A stretch of DNA of 64,000 nucleotides from Schizochytrium sp. TIO01 (lineage: Eukaryota > Sar > Bigyra > Thraustochytrida > Thraustochytriidae). The notes beneath the pieces are model-generated. The model did not search any database. It saw only the letters and a list, made by a program, of their open reading frames with translations, and was not told the origin of the DNA. Position numbers and translations under genes: made by a program. Positions within the stretch are counted from its first letter, which is position 1; every line of letters begins with the position of its first letter. The stretch lies in assembly GCA_004764695.1 (NCBI GenBank), contig SMSO01000025.1:1597102-1661101 (forward strand), read 5' to 3'. Positions 41,084 to 51,547 of the stretch are shown here, one piece after another.

Positions 41084-42292
41084 ATGGCAAACGCACAAAA
41101 GCAGCAAAAACAACAAAACCAGAAGCGCGAACAAGAAGAGGTGGACTCGACGATGAGTGATGCACAAGAAAACAACGACAACACTTCCGAGATGGAGTCT
41201 CAGGAACTTAAGGCAGCTCGTGCAAAGCTTGAAGATATCCGCAAGCGCGTGAATATCTTGGTGAGCAAGCTGGATCGAAGCCCCACCAGACTTCAGAACC
41301 ACGCTGTGCGAGCAGTTGCCAATGCCTGGATGAACCGTGTGCTGAAGCGCGATCTGCAGGGATTTAACCGACTCGCCACAAAAACATGTGCCGAGAATCA
41401 CGGTGTCTTCGTAGAATCGTTCATGAAGGAGCTTATCAACCTCGATACAGTTGAGAGCTACGGGTCTGATGAGTTGCGCAACCAACGTCGAGCCATGGTC
41501 AAACTTATCAATGCCGAACTTCTTCCCCGTGCAGACAAGGCATTCCTTAAGGCGAAGAAACTCGCCGAGTGGGATCGTACCATCCAGAGTCTTTACGATC
41601 ACCATGAAGCTGCCAGCGGGGAAGTTGACAAGATGGAGGAAGAGCAATCCCCCTTAACCCAGACGGAGCTCGCCCAGCAACAGAATGAGAACAAGAAGAC
41701 AGTGATGTCCGATGAAGATGACTCTGAGTCTGAGTCCGAGTCCGAGTCCGAGTCTGAATCCGAATCAGACAGTGACAGCAACAAAGATAACGATGGTGAC
41801 GAGCAAATGACACCATTCCCGGCTGCTAAAGAGGAAGAGTCTTCTGCCAAGAAGGACGAACCCAAGCAGCAGCAGCAGCAGCAGCAGCAGCAGTCCCCGC
41901 GCCGTCGTCCTCGCCAAGCAATGGAAACGCAGCAGCCTCTGCGATACAAAATCGGGGAAACAAAGACTGAAGCAACGATCCTCTGTGAGGTCCCGGAAGG
42001 AGTTACTCTGCAGGACATTCAGGTCACTGTGGACCGCTCATCTGGTGACTTGGTAGTGCACATTCCAAACCGCGAGCCGCTTTCGTTCAATGTCAGTGAC
42101 CCCAGTTTGAGGCCCCTCTCAACCACCTACTCTATGAAGGGCCCGCGTACTCTTCGCATTTCTATTCCGAAGGCTGTGCGGCAGCAACAGCGCCCGATGG
42201 GATACTTCAATGAGGCACCTCAGCGGATGTACTCGCGTCAGCCAAGACCCTTCGGTGACTACGATCGCTACGTTCCAATTTGGGGCTTGTAA
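41084..42292 (+). CDS. BAG-domain protein with HSP20-like C-terminus
   Basis: This 402-residue protein is a probable Hsp70 nucleotide-exchange co-chaperone. The N-terminus is Gln/Asn-rich. A helical bundle at about 45-165 (relative to the ATG at 41084) fits a BAG domain: LEDIRKRVNILVSKLDR, VESFMKELINLDTVESYG and LRNQRRAMVKLINAELLPRAD. Ser-Glu repeats and a Gln run encoded by about nine CAG codons (41867-41893) come next. The end is a beta-strand-rich segment (EVPEGVTLQDIQVTVDRS; DLVVHIPNREPLSFNVS; RTLRISIPKA) like an alpha-crystallin/HSP20 core. An ATG at 41153 is an alternative start. BAG plus HSP20-like parts in one chain would link two chaperone systems. Confidence 0.72.
   Translation: MANAQKQQKQQNQKREQEEVDSTMSDAQENNDNTSEMESQELKAARAKLEDIRKRVNILVSKLDRSPTRLQNHAVRAVANAWMNRVLKRDLQGFNRLATKTCAENHGVFVESFMKELINLDTVESYGSDELRNQRRAMVKLINAELLPRADKAFLKAKKLAEWDRTIQSLYDHHEAASGEVDKMEEEQSPLTQTELAQQQNENKKTVMSDEDDSESESESESESESESDSDSNKDNDGDEQMTPFPAAKEEESSAKKDEPKQQQQQQQQQSPRRRPRQAMETQQPLRYKIGETKTEATILCEVPEGVTLQDIQVTVDRSSGDLVVHIPNREPLSFNVSDPSLRPLSTTYSMKGPRTLRISIPKAVRQQQRPMGYFNEAPQRMYSRQPRPFGDYDRYVPIWGL
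41867..41893. repeat. (CAG)n coding microsatellite
   Basis: About nine pure CAG codons encode polyglutamine in the BAG protein. An SE-coding GAGTCY hexamer repeat lies upstream at about 41725-41770. Confidence 0.95.
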
Positions 42293-42670
42293 ACTGTCAG
42301 CTTATGATTAAGCTCTCTGCAATATTTTAATGCTCTGACAACATAAATTAGATCCAGTTGCAGGCATACTATAGAATGTGTATTTGTATGTAAGAATTTT
42401 CACTCTCCTTTGACATCTGTTTGATTTTTTATAATTCTTTGAAACTTTCGAATACTCCCTGGTTTGTTTCAACTTCTTACCTATTTTGCTTTATCTAAAT
42501 CTTGAATTCCTAACAGAAAAAGAAGTCATTTTGCTGTTGTGCTCGTATAGCCTGCACATATATTGGAAAAAGGGAAAACCAAACAAAAGCATTTGTTGAG
42601 GAAAAACAGATAAGAACTTGCATTTATAGTATCTAAAGCGGGTAAAGAAGTATTTCCTGAAATGAACGTA
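42293..42670. other. Convergent 3' flank
   Basis: AT-rich DNA between the BAG gene and the TPR gene, which end towards each other. No gene. Confidence 0.5.
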
Positions 42671-45600
42671 TTATGTTGATAATTCCTGCACCAAGAGTTC
42701 GGCATTTTGAGTATCAGCGTGCCCTTCACCTAGAGTCTTTCGCCAAATCAAAAGTACTTGTTTGGCTAAAGATAACGCTTTAGCTTTGTTTCCAAGGGCC
42801 TCTTGCAACAGTGCTAAGTTGAACATCGAGGATGCTACCGAAGGATGCTCATCTCCAAAAAACTCACGGTGAATTGAAAGAGCCTCCTCGTTTAGGCTGA
42901 GAGCTTCTTCATAATGGCCCTGCATACGCTTAACAACGCTCATGTTGTTCATAGTGTCAGCAACAGTGGTGTGGCGCTCATGCAAAACCGACTTGCGAAT
43001 TGAGAGGGCCTCAGTATACAAATCAAGAGCTTCCTCATCCTTGCCCTGGGTCTCCTTTACAACAGCCATATTATTTAGCAAATCTGCGACAAGCAAATGG
43101 TTACCTCCAAGCACCTCTTTCCTGATAGAGAGCGCCTCCTCGTAAAGACGCAGAGCCTCGTCCCCGTTTCCTAAAGCCTCTTTCACAATGGCCATGTTAT
43201 TCAAGGTATCTGCCACAGACAAGTGACGTGGACCCAGGGTCTCCTGTTTGATTGAGAGGGCTTCTTCACAAAGTTTCAATGCTTCAGAATACTTGCCTTG
43301 GGCCTCCAGCGTCACCGCCATATTGTTCAGCGTTTGCGCAACCTGAGGGTGGCGGTCAACATGTGTACGCTGGATAGATAAGGCCTCTTGAAAATGCAAT
43401 AGAGCTTGGTCAAGCTTTCCTTGTTCCTTTTCTACAACACCCAGATTATGCAATGTCTCCGCAACATTCCAATGACGCTCGCCGAGCAAAAATCGTCGAA
43501 TACTGAGTGACTCTTCGTACAACGCAACAGCCTCTGCGTAGTGGCCTTGCTGACTCTTTACAATTGCTACATTATTGATGGTATCTGCAACACATAGCTG
43601 CTTGTCGCCGAATATCGTTTTGCGCGTCCTCAATGCTTCCTCATAAAGACTGAGAGCCTCATCGAATTTGCCTTGTGCCTTTTTAACTATACCCATGTTA
43701 TTCAAAGTAGTTGCCACAGCAGCTGAGGGGGTTTCGGGTGACGTATCACGATAGATCTTCAAAGCCTTAGCATACAAGCCTAGAGCTTTATCGTATTTGC
43801 CTTGCATGTCAAAGTATCCCCCAATATTGTTTAGCAGATCTGCTACAGATGAATCATTCTCACCGAGAACCTGTTTTCGAATAGAGAGTGCTCTTTCATA
43901 GTAATCATATTCCTCATCGTACTTGCCTTGCGCTTTTTTAATACCTCCAATTTCATTATATATATCTGCAACCTTCAAATCTTCCTCGCCCAGAGCATGA
44001 ATCCGAATGTCGAGGGCTTCGGCGTAGGCTTTGAGGGCCTCGCCAAATTTGCCCTGCGATCGTCTAGCTTCAGCTAAGCTCACTAATGAGTCTGCAACAC
44101 CAGGATCATCAGCTCCAAGAGTCTGGCGACGGATTTCCAAAGCTTCTTCATAAAGAGCTACGGCTTCGGCATACTTTCCTTGGGCTTCGTTGACAATTGC
44201 CATGTTTTGAAGGGTATGTGCAATAGAGGACTGACGGTGCCGGACAGAGACAGCATGAGAAACTGTGTTCGTAGACGGATTCGACGAGCACGTACCAGGC
44301 AAAGACGATGCGGTCAGCGGAGAAGAACTGCCGGAGCGGCGTTGTGGGGAGCTACCCAGGGGGGAATCACTTGACACCTCCTTGAGCTCATCAGAGAAAG
44401 ATAGGTTTTCGGGGATGTTGGGATGCGAAACGGATGCCCTGCGAATTGATAAAGCCTCCTCTAGCAATGCTAAGGACTCTTGTGGTTTTCCTTGGGCATC
44501 TTTGACAACAGCCATACTCTCCAATGAGTCTGCCACACACTCATGGTAACCACCATAGGCTTCACGTCGAATCGAGAGTGCTTCTTCAAAGTAATCCAAC
44601 GCTTCGCTGTGCTTGCCTTGGGCCTCCATGATGGCTGCCATGTGTGAGGGTGGACCAGCAGCAACGGGGTGGCTCTCCCCAAACTGCTCTTTCAAAAGTG
44701 AGAGTGCTTCTTTATACAGCTGAAGAGCTTCTTCAAACTTGCCTTGTGACTCTTTCACAGCACCAATACTATTCATAATTTGTGCAACGTTCGCATCTTG
44801 TGGTCCTAAAGTACTTCGATAAATCTCAAGAGCTTCTTCGTAGAGTTCGATTGATGCATCCTGTTTGCCCTGCAATCGCTTCACCATTGCTAATTCAGTG
44901 ATAGTCTGAGCATAAGATGGGTGTTGACGACCCAGAATTTCCCCCTTGATTGATAATGATTTCTCATACAAGTTTGTAGCTTTGGTGTAGTCAGAAAGTG
45001 CTCTTGCAGTACCTGCCATGTTGTGGAGCAAATCAGCAACAAGAATGTGACGATCGCCATAATGTTTGCGCTTGATTCGTAAAGCTTCGTCAAAGAGAGC
45101 CAACGCATCCTTATATTGTTCCTGAGCATGGCGAATCACCGCAATTCGATGAGTGACCATACCAACATTTATGCCTTGAGCACCTTCAAGCTTTTTAAAG
45201 ATTTCCTTTGCTTTGAAAAGGTATGTCAAGGCAGCTTCGAGCTCTCCCATTTGACGCATGAACCCACCGGCGTTAACAAGAACTTTTGCAAAGTCAGTCT
45301 TTGTGTCAGCATTAGTTGGATCGCGCTCTGCTTTGAGAACTGCTTGCTCAACCTCTTCAAGAACCCAGCACATGAGGCGCCACGTCACCGTAGCCTTGAA
45401 CTCTGGGACCCCGCCGCCTAAAGAAGCAATTGTATTTTGGATCATGGCGATATCATCTTCGTCGCGGCTGATCATTTCAGAAACTTGAACATCAGTGATG
45501 GTTTCTATAAGCTCTTCTCCACCCCTTCCTTCACGCAGCCATTGCAAGACATTGACTTTGGCATCCTTGCCAAACAAAATGGTAAAGGGTTTCAAACTTA

Positions 45601-46639
45601 AAGATGCACCAAAAAGCTCCCAGAGACACCACGCACGGTGAAGCGGTTTTGGATCGTGCCAATCTTCAAAGAATACAAGCGTGCTGTCAAAGCGATGCAT
45701 TGCTTTGTGCAAACTTTCTGTGATAAGTTCTTCGCGCGAAGAGCGAGCTACATCATCCAAGCCACGCAGATGCCGGGTTAGCAGGCCTTGGTTTGTGCAA
45801 AAAATGTCAATCCAAACATAAGCAGCCTGAGGGGAGATGCCGTTTGTTGTAAAGTGGCTCTCAAGGGCCTCCAGCAAAGTCTCCGCTGGGCAGGAATGTG
45901 CGTGGATTACAAAGGTGCCTTGAAAGGGAGCACCGAAACTCTTTTTATTACTGCAAGTGTCAGAAAAGAAGCATTCATGATCAGCTGTTCTAGCTAGTAC
46001 AAAGTGTTCAGCAACATCTGCCATGGTCCAGTCCTTACGTTCTTTTAATTGAAGCGCATCTTTTGGTGCCTCGAAGCTTGTTCGTGAGTAGGCTGTGCGG
46101 CATACAAGCTTGCTATGCGACTTTGATTTTGCATCAGTCAATACTGCTACCGTTTGTCCTTGCATAACGTGCTCCTTTACGAGGTTCTTTTGTGCGACAT
46201 AGAGATTAACGCCTGCAGCCAATTCCCCTTTAACAATGGCATCCCAGATGTTTCTCAGTTCTTGCATGCTGATGCCTGAGTAGCGAGCTACTTGATTTTC
46301 CAGTTCTAGTCCTTCATGTTTTTCAAGGTCACTTTCAACAGAAGTCGATGAACACGCAGGACCTTCTTGTTCGTATGAAAGTTTGGCCTTCAACCTTTTC
46401 TCCCATGCATGCTCTACTGGAAGTTCTATAGGCCCGGTCGCAAGAGCAGGGGCAATGTTTTCTGACCCAGCTTCGCGCGTCAGCCCATCATGTGGCAACT
46501 CCCCTGCGCCTAGTTTTTTATCATTCTTTGAAGCCTCCAAGTTTGGATTTGCGGCCTTCTTCTTTCTCTTGGTTACTAAATGCCTTCCACGTGGGTCATG
46601 TGGAGTATTATCTCGCAATGTTGATTTAGTACAGCCCAT
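42671..46639 (-). CDS. Myristoylation-signal TIR-like protein with about 19 TPRs (kinesin light chain-type repeats)
   Basis: This protein has 1322 residues. MGCTKS at the N-terminus fits N-myristoylation plus palmitoylation, so membrane attachment is likely. A basic region follows. Residues about 215-340 carry a TIR-like alpha/beta unit (TFVIHAHSCPAETLLEAL; YVWIDIFCTNQ; STLVFFEDWHDPKPLHRAWC; LWELFGAS). From about 440 to 1318 come about 19 repeats of 42 residues with the consensus KEAQGKYEEALxLYEEALSIR...VADTLNNMAVV, the TPR_10/12 type of kinesin light chain. The series is interrupted after repeat 7 by a Ser-rich linker of about 60 residues. Neither an NB-ARC nor a kinase domain is seen. It starts at the first ATG. 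It is probably a signalling scaffold, with immune-receptor-like use possible but unproven. Confidence 0.85.
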   Translation of the reverse strand: MGCTKSTLRDNTPHDPRGRHLVTKRKKKAANPNLEASKNDKKLGAGELPHDGLTREAGSENIAPALATGPIELPVEHAWEKRLKAKLSYEQEGPACSSTSVESDLEKHEGLELENQVARYSGISMQELRNIWDAIVKGELAAGVNLYVAQKNLVKEHVMQGQTVAVLTDAKSKSHSKLVCRTAYSRTSFEAPKDALQLKERKDWTMADVAEHFVLARTADHECFFSDTCSNKKSFGAPFQGTFVIHAHSCPAETLLEALESHFTTNGISPQAAYVWIDIFCTNQGLLTRHLRGLDDVARSSREELITESLHKAMHRFDSTLVFFEDWHDPKPLHRAWCLWELFGASLSLKPFTILFGKDAKVNVLQWLREGRGGEELIETITDVQVSEMISRDEDDIAMIQNTIASLGGGVPEFKATVTWRLMCWVLEEVEQAVLKAERDPTNADTKTDFAKVLVNAGGFMRQMGELEAALTYLFKAKEIFKKLEGAQGINVGMVTHRIAVIRHAQEQYKDALALFDEALRIKRKHYGDRHILVADLLHNMAGTARALSDYTKATNLYEKSLSIKGEILGRQHPSYAQTITELAMVKRLQGKQDASIELYEEALEIYRSTLGPQDANVAQIMNSIGAVKESQGKFEEALQLYKEALSLLKEQFGESHPVAAGPPSHMAAIMEAQGKHSEALDYFEEALSIRREAYGGYHECVADSLESMAVVKDAQGKPQESLALLEEALSIRRASVSHPNIPENLSFSDELKEVSSDSPLGSSPQRRSGSSSPLTASSLPGTCSSNPSTNTVSHAVSVRHRQSSIAHTLQNMAIVNEAQGKYAEAVALYEEALEIRRQTLGADDPGVADSLVSLAEARRSQGKFGEALKAYAEALDIRIHALGEEDLKVADIYNEIGGIKKAQGKYDEEYDYYERALSIRKQVLGENDSSVADLLNNIGGYFDMQGKYDKALGLYAKALKIYRDTSPETPSAAVATTLNNMGIVKKAQGKFDEALSLYEEALRTRKTIFGDKQLCVADTINNVAIVKSQQGHYAEAVALYEESLSIRRFLLGERHWNVAETLHNLGVVEKEQGKLDQALLHFQEALSIQRTHVDRHPQVAQTLNNMAVTLEAQGKYSEALKLCEEALSIKQETLGPRHLSVADTLNNMAIVKEALGNGDEALRLYEEALSIRKEVLGGNHLLVADLLNNMAVVKETQGKDEEALDLYTEALSIRKSVLHERHTTVADTMNNMSVVKRMQGHYEEALSLNEEALSIHREFFGDEHPSVASSMFNLALLQEALGNKAKALSLAKQVLLIWRKTLGEGHADTQNAELLVQELST

Positions 46640-49600
46640 AGCGCCTAGACTGTCTGTCTTGCTCGCTTCACGACCGCTCGAATGAATCTCTCAAAACGAA
46701 ACTACGAATCCACCTTGTGGAGTTTTCCCTGTTCGCAAGTAAAGCAAGAGAAAGCAGCAACAGCAATGATGATTGCAGCTGCAGCAGGGTCTCGGCAGAG
46801 AACTCTTGAGTGTCAATAAAAGTAAGTAAGCGAGCCGGTGATCCAATTCCTCTTCGCCACGACTTCGGCGTTGCAGTCGAATCAACCGCTGCTAGCTAGA
46901 TCTGAGGGGGAAATATAAAAAACACAAATATTCCTGCTACCCTGGGCAGAGATTCGTGCCCAAGCACCTCAAACGAGCTTCCTAGCGTACTCCGTCACAA
47001 AAGCTATTGCCGTGTCGTCCTTGCAAATTAGTTCTAAATGAGCAGGCTGATGCGAAAGTGACTATACAGAGCTAGGGATTTTGAGCGTGCTATTTGATTC
47101 CCACGTAGTAGGTAGTACGTAAGGATGCTTTTGCAAAGTATTCTATTCAATCTAAAAAGGAATCAACGCTAAGAGTCTTTGCAATTGGTATAGTAGTGCA
47201 AATTATAAAACGACAAATGTTTCGCTTATAGCCCTTCAAGCTCTCTCTAAATGACGATGAGGTATTCCGTCTTTTCAAAAGTAGTCAGCGGAATCCTGGT
47301 GCTCTTCTGGGCGGCACCCAGCACCAGCACTGGCCTCGCGGCAATAGTAGCTCCTTCTCTCCCGGGTCCCTCTAGCAGCAACGGCGGGTGCGCTCGGTGG
47401 GTCTCCTTCGCTCGCGGCGGTAGCTTGAAGCTTACGTCTGCCGCTTGTCGGGGAAGGCAGTGGCGATCTGTTCTGATGCTGCCCTGGTGCCACCGTCACT
47501 TCCTTCTCTTTGCCTTCCTCTTCTGCCGCTAGTTCGTCGAAGTTATATCGCTTCCTAGCCTCGTCTCTGCGTCAGTGCTGCCTCTGACCAGAGGTCGGCT
47601 CGAGCGGCGGCCGGCGAAGCGAGTTTGCTGAGAGCCCAGCAGACGCGGTCACTGCTGAGGCCAAACTTGACGGCGAGTCTTTGAACTGTCAGAGTCCGAA
47701 CTCTTCTGCTTCTTCTTGTTCAGGACCCGGCCAAAACGACAAAGGAGCAGGGGGAGAGGCTGCTGGCACGAGAGGGCCCGTGCGAGCCTGACCCAGGTGC
47801 CTGCCCTCCAGATGCAGCACCGCCGCTGATGGCGATGTCTTGATTCTTGTTCTGCTCGACGTCCTATGGAGTTTCGATTTGAATTTTTGAATTCGAATTC
47901 GAATTCGAATTCAAATTCGAATTCAAATTCAAATTCAAATTCGAATTTAGATTGTTGAATTGTGAGTCTAAGGAGAACGGAGGTTCTAGTCAGTATAATA
48001 ATGGGGTGTTATTAGCTGTGTCTATGAAGTATATAGATTGGCGGGATTCAGCGAGCGAGATGAAACGATGTTGAGCCCGCCAATTGATGAGGAGCCGCGC
48101 GTTCGCGGGGCCAGAGAATAAGCACTAAAGGTCGACGGAGCGTGGCCAGGAGGGCCTAGGGGGCTCCTGTGACTGACTGACAAGCCTTAGCAGGCGCAAC
48201 ATCCTGGGACGAAGTAATTACATAAATCGACGATAGGTATACGGGTAAATATACAAACAAATGTGTATTTTAATTAAAACTTAATAAATAAAAATAACTT
48301 GAATAGTTACACTGAACCATGCGAACGGGCAGGTCATATTAGACTCTCACTGAACAATAATACATAGCGGAATTCCGGGACTGTGTGGTCAGGTCTACTA
48401 TTACATTCCTAAGGCGTAGAAGTAGTCCGTAGGTAGGTAGTAGATTCTGGCTGCTTCTAAAGACATAGGAGAAAATGAAGTCTGAGAATAAAATATGATG
48501 GTCAATTAATCACGACGCATGCAGCAATTTCATGTAGCATGAAACTATAATGTCTTCTCAGAAAGGGTGGTGTTTGAAGATGATCATGCGGGGCTTTCAG
48601 TAGTAGTCATCTTAGGTCGATAGAATTGTTGGGTTTGGAACTGATTTGTTGAGGCTAGGGGAGGCAGGCGAAGCTTTGCCACAGGTTAGAGAAATAACCT
48701 GCGTTGCAAAAAATCAGCTCCTGGAGGATGAAAGCAAAGCACTGGTAGTCCCTAGCTGGAGTTGGAAATATAACTGGGGCTGGCGTATAATTAATCAATT
48801 CTAAATTTGCTACGCAGCTGCCTGTGACGCAAAGGCATGATGGTGGTTAAAATGTGTGGCTCAGAGGCAAATTAGCGCACAAGCGTTCCAGATTTCAATG
48901 CGTTCCTACCTACGCATAATATTAGGTAGTATTTTTAGAACTTAGAATACTTACAGCACGTTGCAACGCCCTTCCTGCAAAAATTGGTCCAGGTACGACC
49001 ACCCGACAATGATCTAGGTCTTGACGAAATCGGCGAGAGTGATTTGCAGAAATCCTGAAGTGACGAGTATTCACCATGTCGGAGCCCTGCTAGGGTTTGA
49101 AAGACCCAATTTCTTCGAAGGTCACTATTTTGCCTAATAGTGTTATACTTTCGAATTCTAACAAAACGAACAGGGGAGTAGGTATTGACAATTCGCAAGG
49201 GTTCTAAATAGTTGCGATAGAACAGCAGCCTGAAAGTATGCAAGAAAGGCACCATTCTCTACTCAATAATAGTGAAAGGGAAGATCGAATGCATGTTCTA
49301 CAAGGTAACTTCAAAAACATTCTTGCAGTTACCACTTCCAGGTTGCCGCTTGATATCCCAGAGATACAATATTGCCAGAAAGCATCAGGATTCCTACCGA
49401 AGCCAGGTTTAGTATAGGCATGCATATACAAAATACTCCTCTCGATTCCGCTATGACTCGAGCCTTGAAACCCCTAGTTTTGAATGGTTGTTGTTACCTA
49501 TGTTCCAGTTTTCCTGAGTTGCAGCAGTCAAAGCAGCAGTCCAGCAATTACCAGCAGCTTTAACTTTCCTCTATCCCATACCTATTAAAATGTGCGGAGC

Positions 49601-50555
49601 TTCACTGTGCGTAACATCATCCACGGTAGAAAAGAAAGCCCACTTACCTACCTATGGTGCTTCGTTCACCACAGATGGCACATCCACACTCAAATCTGCT
49701 TCTACCCGCTTCATACAACCTCCACAGCGATCAGGCTCATCTCCACTTATTTTCATGGAAATGATTTACGCGGCCGAAGTTTGTAGTAGAGAGTGTGACA
49801 ATCAAGCGACAAATTGGCGAATCGGAGTGAAGGAAATTATCAAAGTACCAGACCAGAACTCAAATAAAAATTCTTGACCTAGGTCTTCCCTAATGATTGA
49901 TAAGAGTTTATACACTTTAAATAGAGAGAATTAAGCGACGGAAACTCTTTTAGAAAAAACAGAACAGAATTCGACGACTAAGAATTCAGATTCTTCTGAT
50001 GCCTCGTCAAAGCATGTGCGACAGCGGCAAGGCCGATAGATTGACTTATGGCAAGTCAGACGACAGTGTTACGGTAATCTTGAGCTCTATATTGTAAAGG
50101 TATAGATATAACCGCTCGCTTTCTGCTTCTCCAAGTTGGTGACCATAGTCACTTCTATGTTTGTTTATTTTTATAAAAGGGTAGACAACACTTATAGGTG
50201 TTTGATAATACATGCCTACGATGTGCTTTTCATGCAATGTAAATAGAGGCGAATGACTTTGAAACATGGATATTCAAATGCGATTGATTCTCTATTCAAA
50301 GTTTTCTGTTGCTCTTTCAGCACTAGTACTAAGTACATAAATAGTACAGAATTGATCATCGGACGCTCATTGATTATATATATATATATATATTACCATG
50401 GTATTGTAAAAGGAGAGAAAGGGAAAGGGAAAGAAGAGCGACTCGGAGGAGGCGAACGAGCCGAGACCTTCGGCGTTTCGCAGAGCTCGTTTGTGCGGTT
50501 GCTGCGGTGTTGAGAAGGTCGCTTAAGGGTTCGTGAATTTGGGGCCGGCGCGAAG
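46640..50555. other. Gene-poor interval with GC-rich island and AT-rich flanks
   Basis: There is no supported gene in 3.9 kb. The stretch 47250-47860 is much richer in G+C than its surroundings and keeps short frames open on both strands. A hexanucleotide array follows at 47881-47947. 48000-50500 is AT-rich and holds AGGTAG/CTACCT motifs (47110, 48431, 48923) and an AT dinucleotide run (50377-50395). Promoters of the TPR and PH genes lie at the two ends. Confidence 0.55.
47881..47947. repeat. GAATTC/AAATTC hexanucleotide tandem array
   Basis: About eleven copies of a 6-bp unit alternate between GAATTC and AAATTC. Each GAATTC is self-complementary, so the array can fold into a cruciform. Confidence 0.93.
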
Positions 50556-50933
50556 ATGTCTTCCGGCGCAGCCAATGGCCTTGCCGGGGTGGATCTGTCG
50601 GAGCCCGACTTTTCGGGGTACTTGACGAAGCGCAGCAAGTGGCTCAAGCAATGGCGCAAGCGCTACTTTGTACTCAAGGGCAACCGGTTGTACTTTAGCG
50701 AAGGCCCTGGCAAAACTCCGCACGGCGAGATCGACTTGAAGGACTGTCTGACTGTCAAAAGCGCTGAGGACAAAACCAACAAGCGCCACAGTTTTGAGGT
50801 CGCTACGCCGCAGGAGGTCTACTTTCTCTTCGCTGACACAGAAAAAGAAAAGGACGAATGGATTGGTGCCGTTGGCCGGGCAATCGTACGATTCTCTAGC
50901 GCGTACACTGCTGACGATGGCTACGAAGACTAA
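50556..50933 (+). CDS. Single PH-domain protein
   Basis: This 125-residue protein is almost entirely one pleckstrin homology domain (about 17-115). It starts FSGYLTKRSKWLKQWRKRYF, whose Lys/Arg pattern binds phosphoinositide head groups, and ends in the invariant-Trp helix KDEWIGAVGRAIVRF. Size and layout match the small PH-only proteins such as plant AtPH1. The tail is acidic (ADDGYED). It probably tethers to endosomal or plasma membranes. It starts at the first ATG and has no other domain. Confidence 0.92.
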   Translation: MSSGAANGLAGVDLSEPDFSGYLTKRSKWLKQWRKRYFVLKGNRLYFSEGPGKTPHGEIDLKDCLTVKSAEDKTNKRHSFEVATPQEVYFLFADTEKEKDEWIGAVGRAIVRFSSAYTADDGYED

Positions 50934-51547
50934 GCTTGAGAGAATATTTGTTGCCTACTATCTGCTTCTTTTTGACGATCATCGCGTCCCAAGATACCAT
51001 TTCACCAATTCCTTCAGAATTTCTAGCTCCCCAAGTTTATCCCTGTGCACCTAGCTGTAGCTAAAGCATTCCAAGCTTACAGTGGTAATAATCAAAGCAT
51101 CTCTTGCATTAAGCCAGGACTAGCTTTCCCATTTAACCACAATCTATTCCTTTGTTGTTGCTTTATATTCCCTTGGATCGTGAGTTTTCTTGCATTGCAA
51201 TTTCTTCAAACCTAAATCTTTTATTAGACCACGCCTGGACCCGACCACCAGCCTAGATAGACTTCTTCAAGGCTTTTTAGTTTTCCAAACCATGTTTCCT
51301 TTGTTCTTTTAGCACTTGGCAAACTACTCCCCAGACAACATCTCCTGGTGCCCCAGGTATATGAATATCTCTATAAACTGTTGCATGAGCATGTAAATGT
51401 CGAGAGGGCTAAATGGACATGGTCATGAAAAAATAGAGACCAATACTCGGACAGCAAAAAGAGGGCTAAGAGAAATAAAGCAAATAGATGTACATGGATA
51501 GATATAGTTAGAGATGGTGGATTTCAAAGTCGGATCTTCATAAGTAT
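50934..51547. other. Convergent 3' flank
   Basis: AT-rich and without gene signal, between the PH gene and the MYST gene. Confidence 0.5.

Noticed and set aside
41012-41647. 211-codon minus-strand frame over the BAG gene
   Set aside because: Antisense of coding DNA, Cys/Leu/Phe-rich; no independent signal.
47251-47532. 93-codon forward frame in the GC-rich island with a signal-peptide-like start
   Set aside because: No domain, both strands open, and G+C composition alone explains the length.
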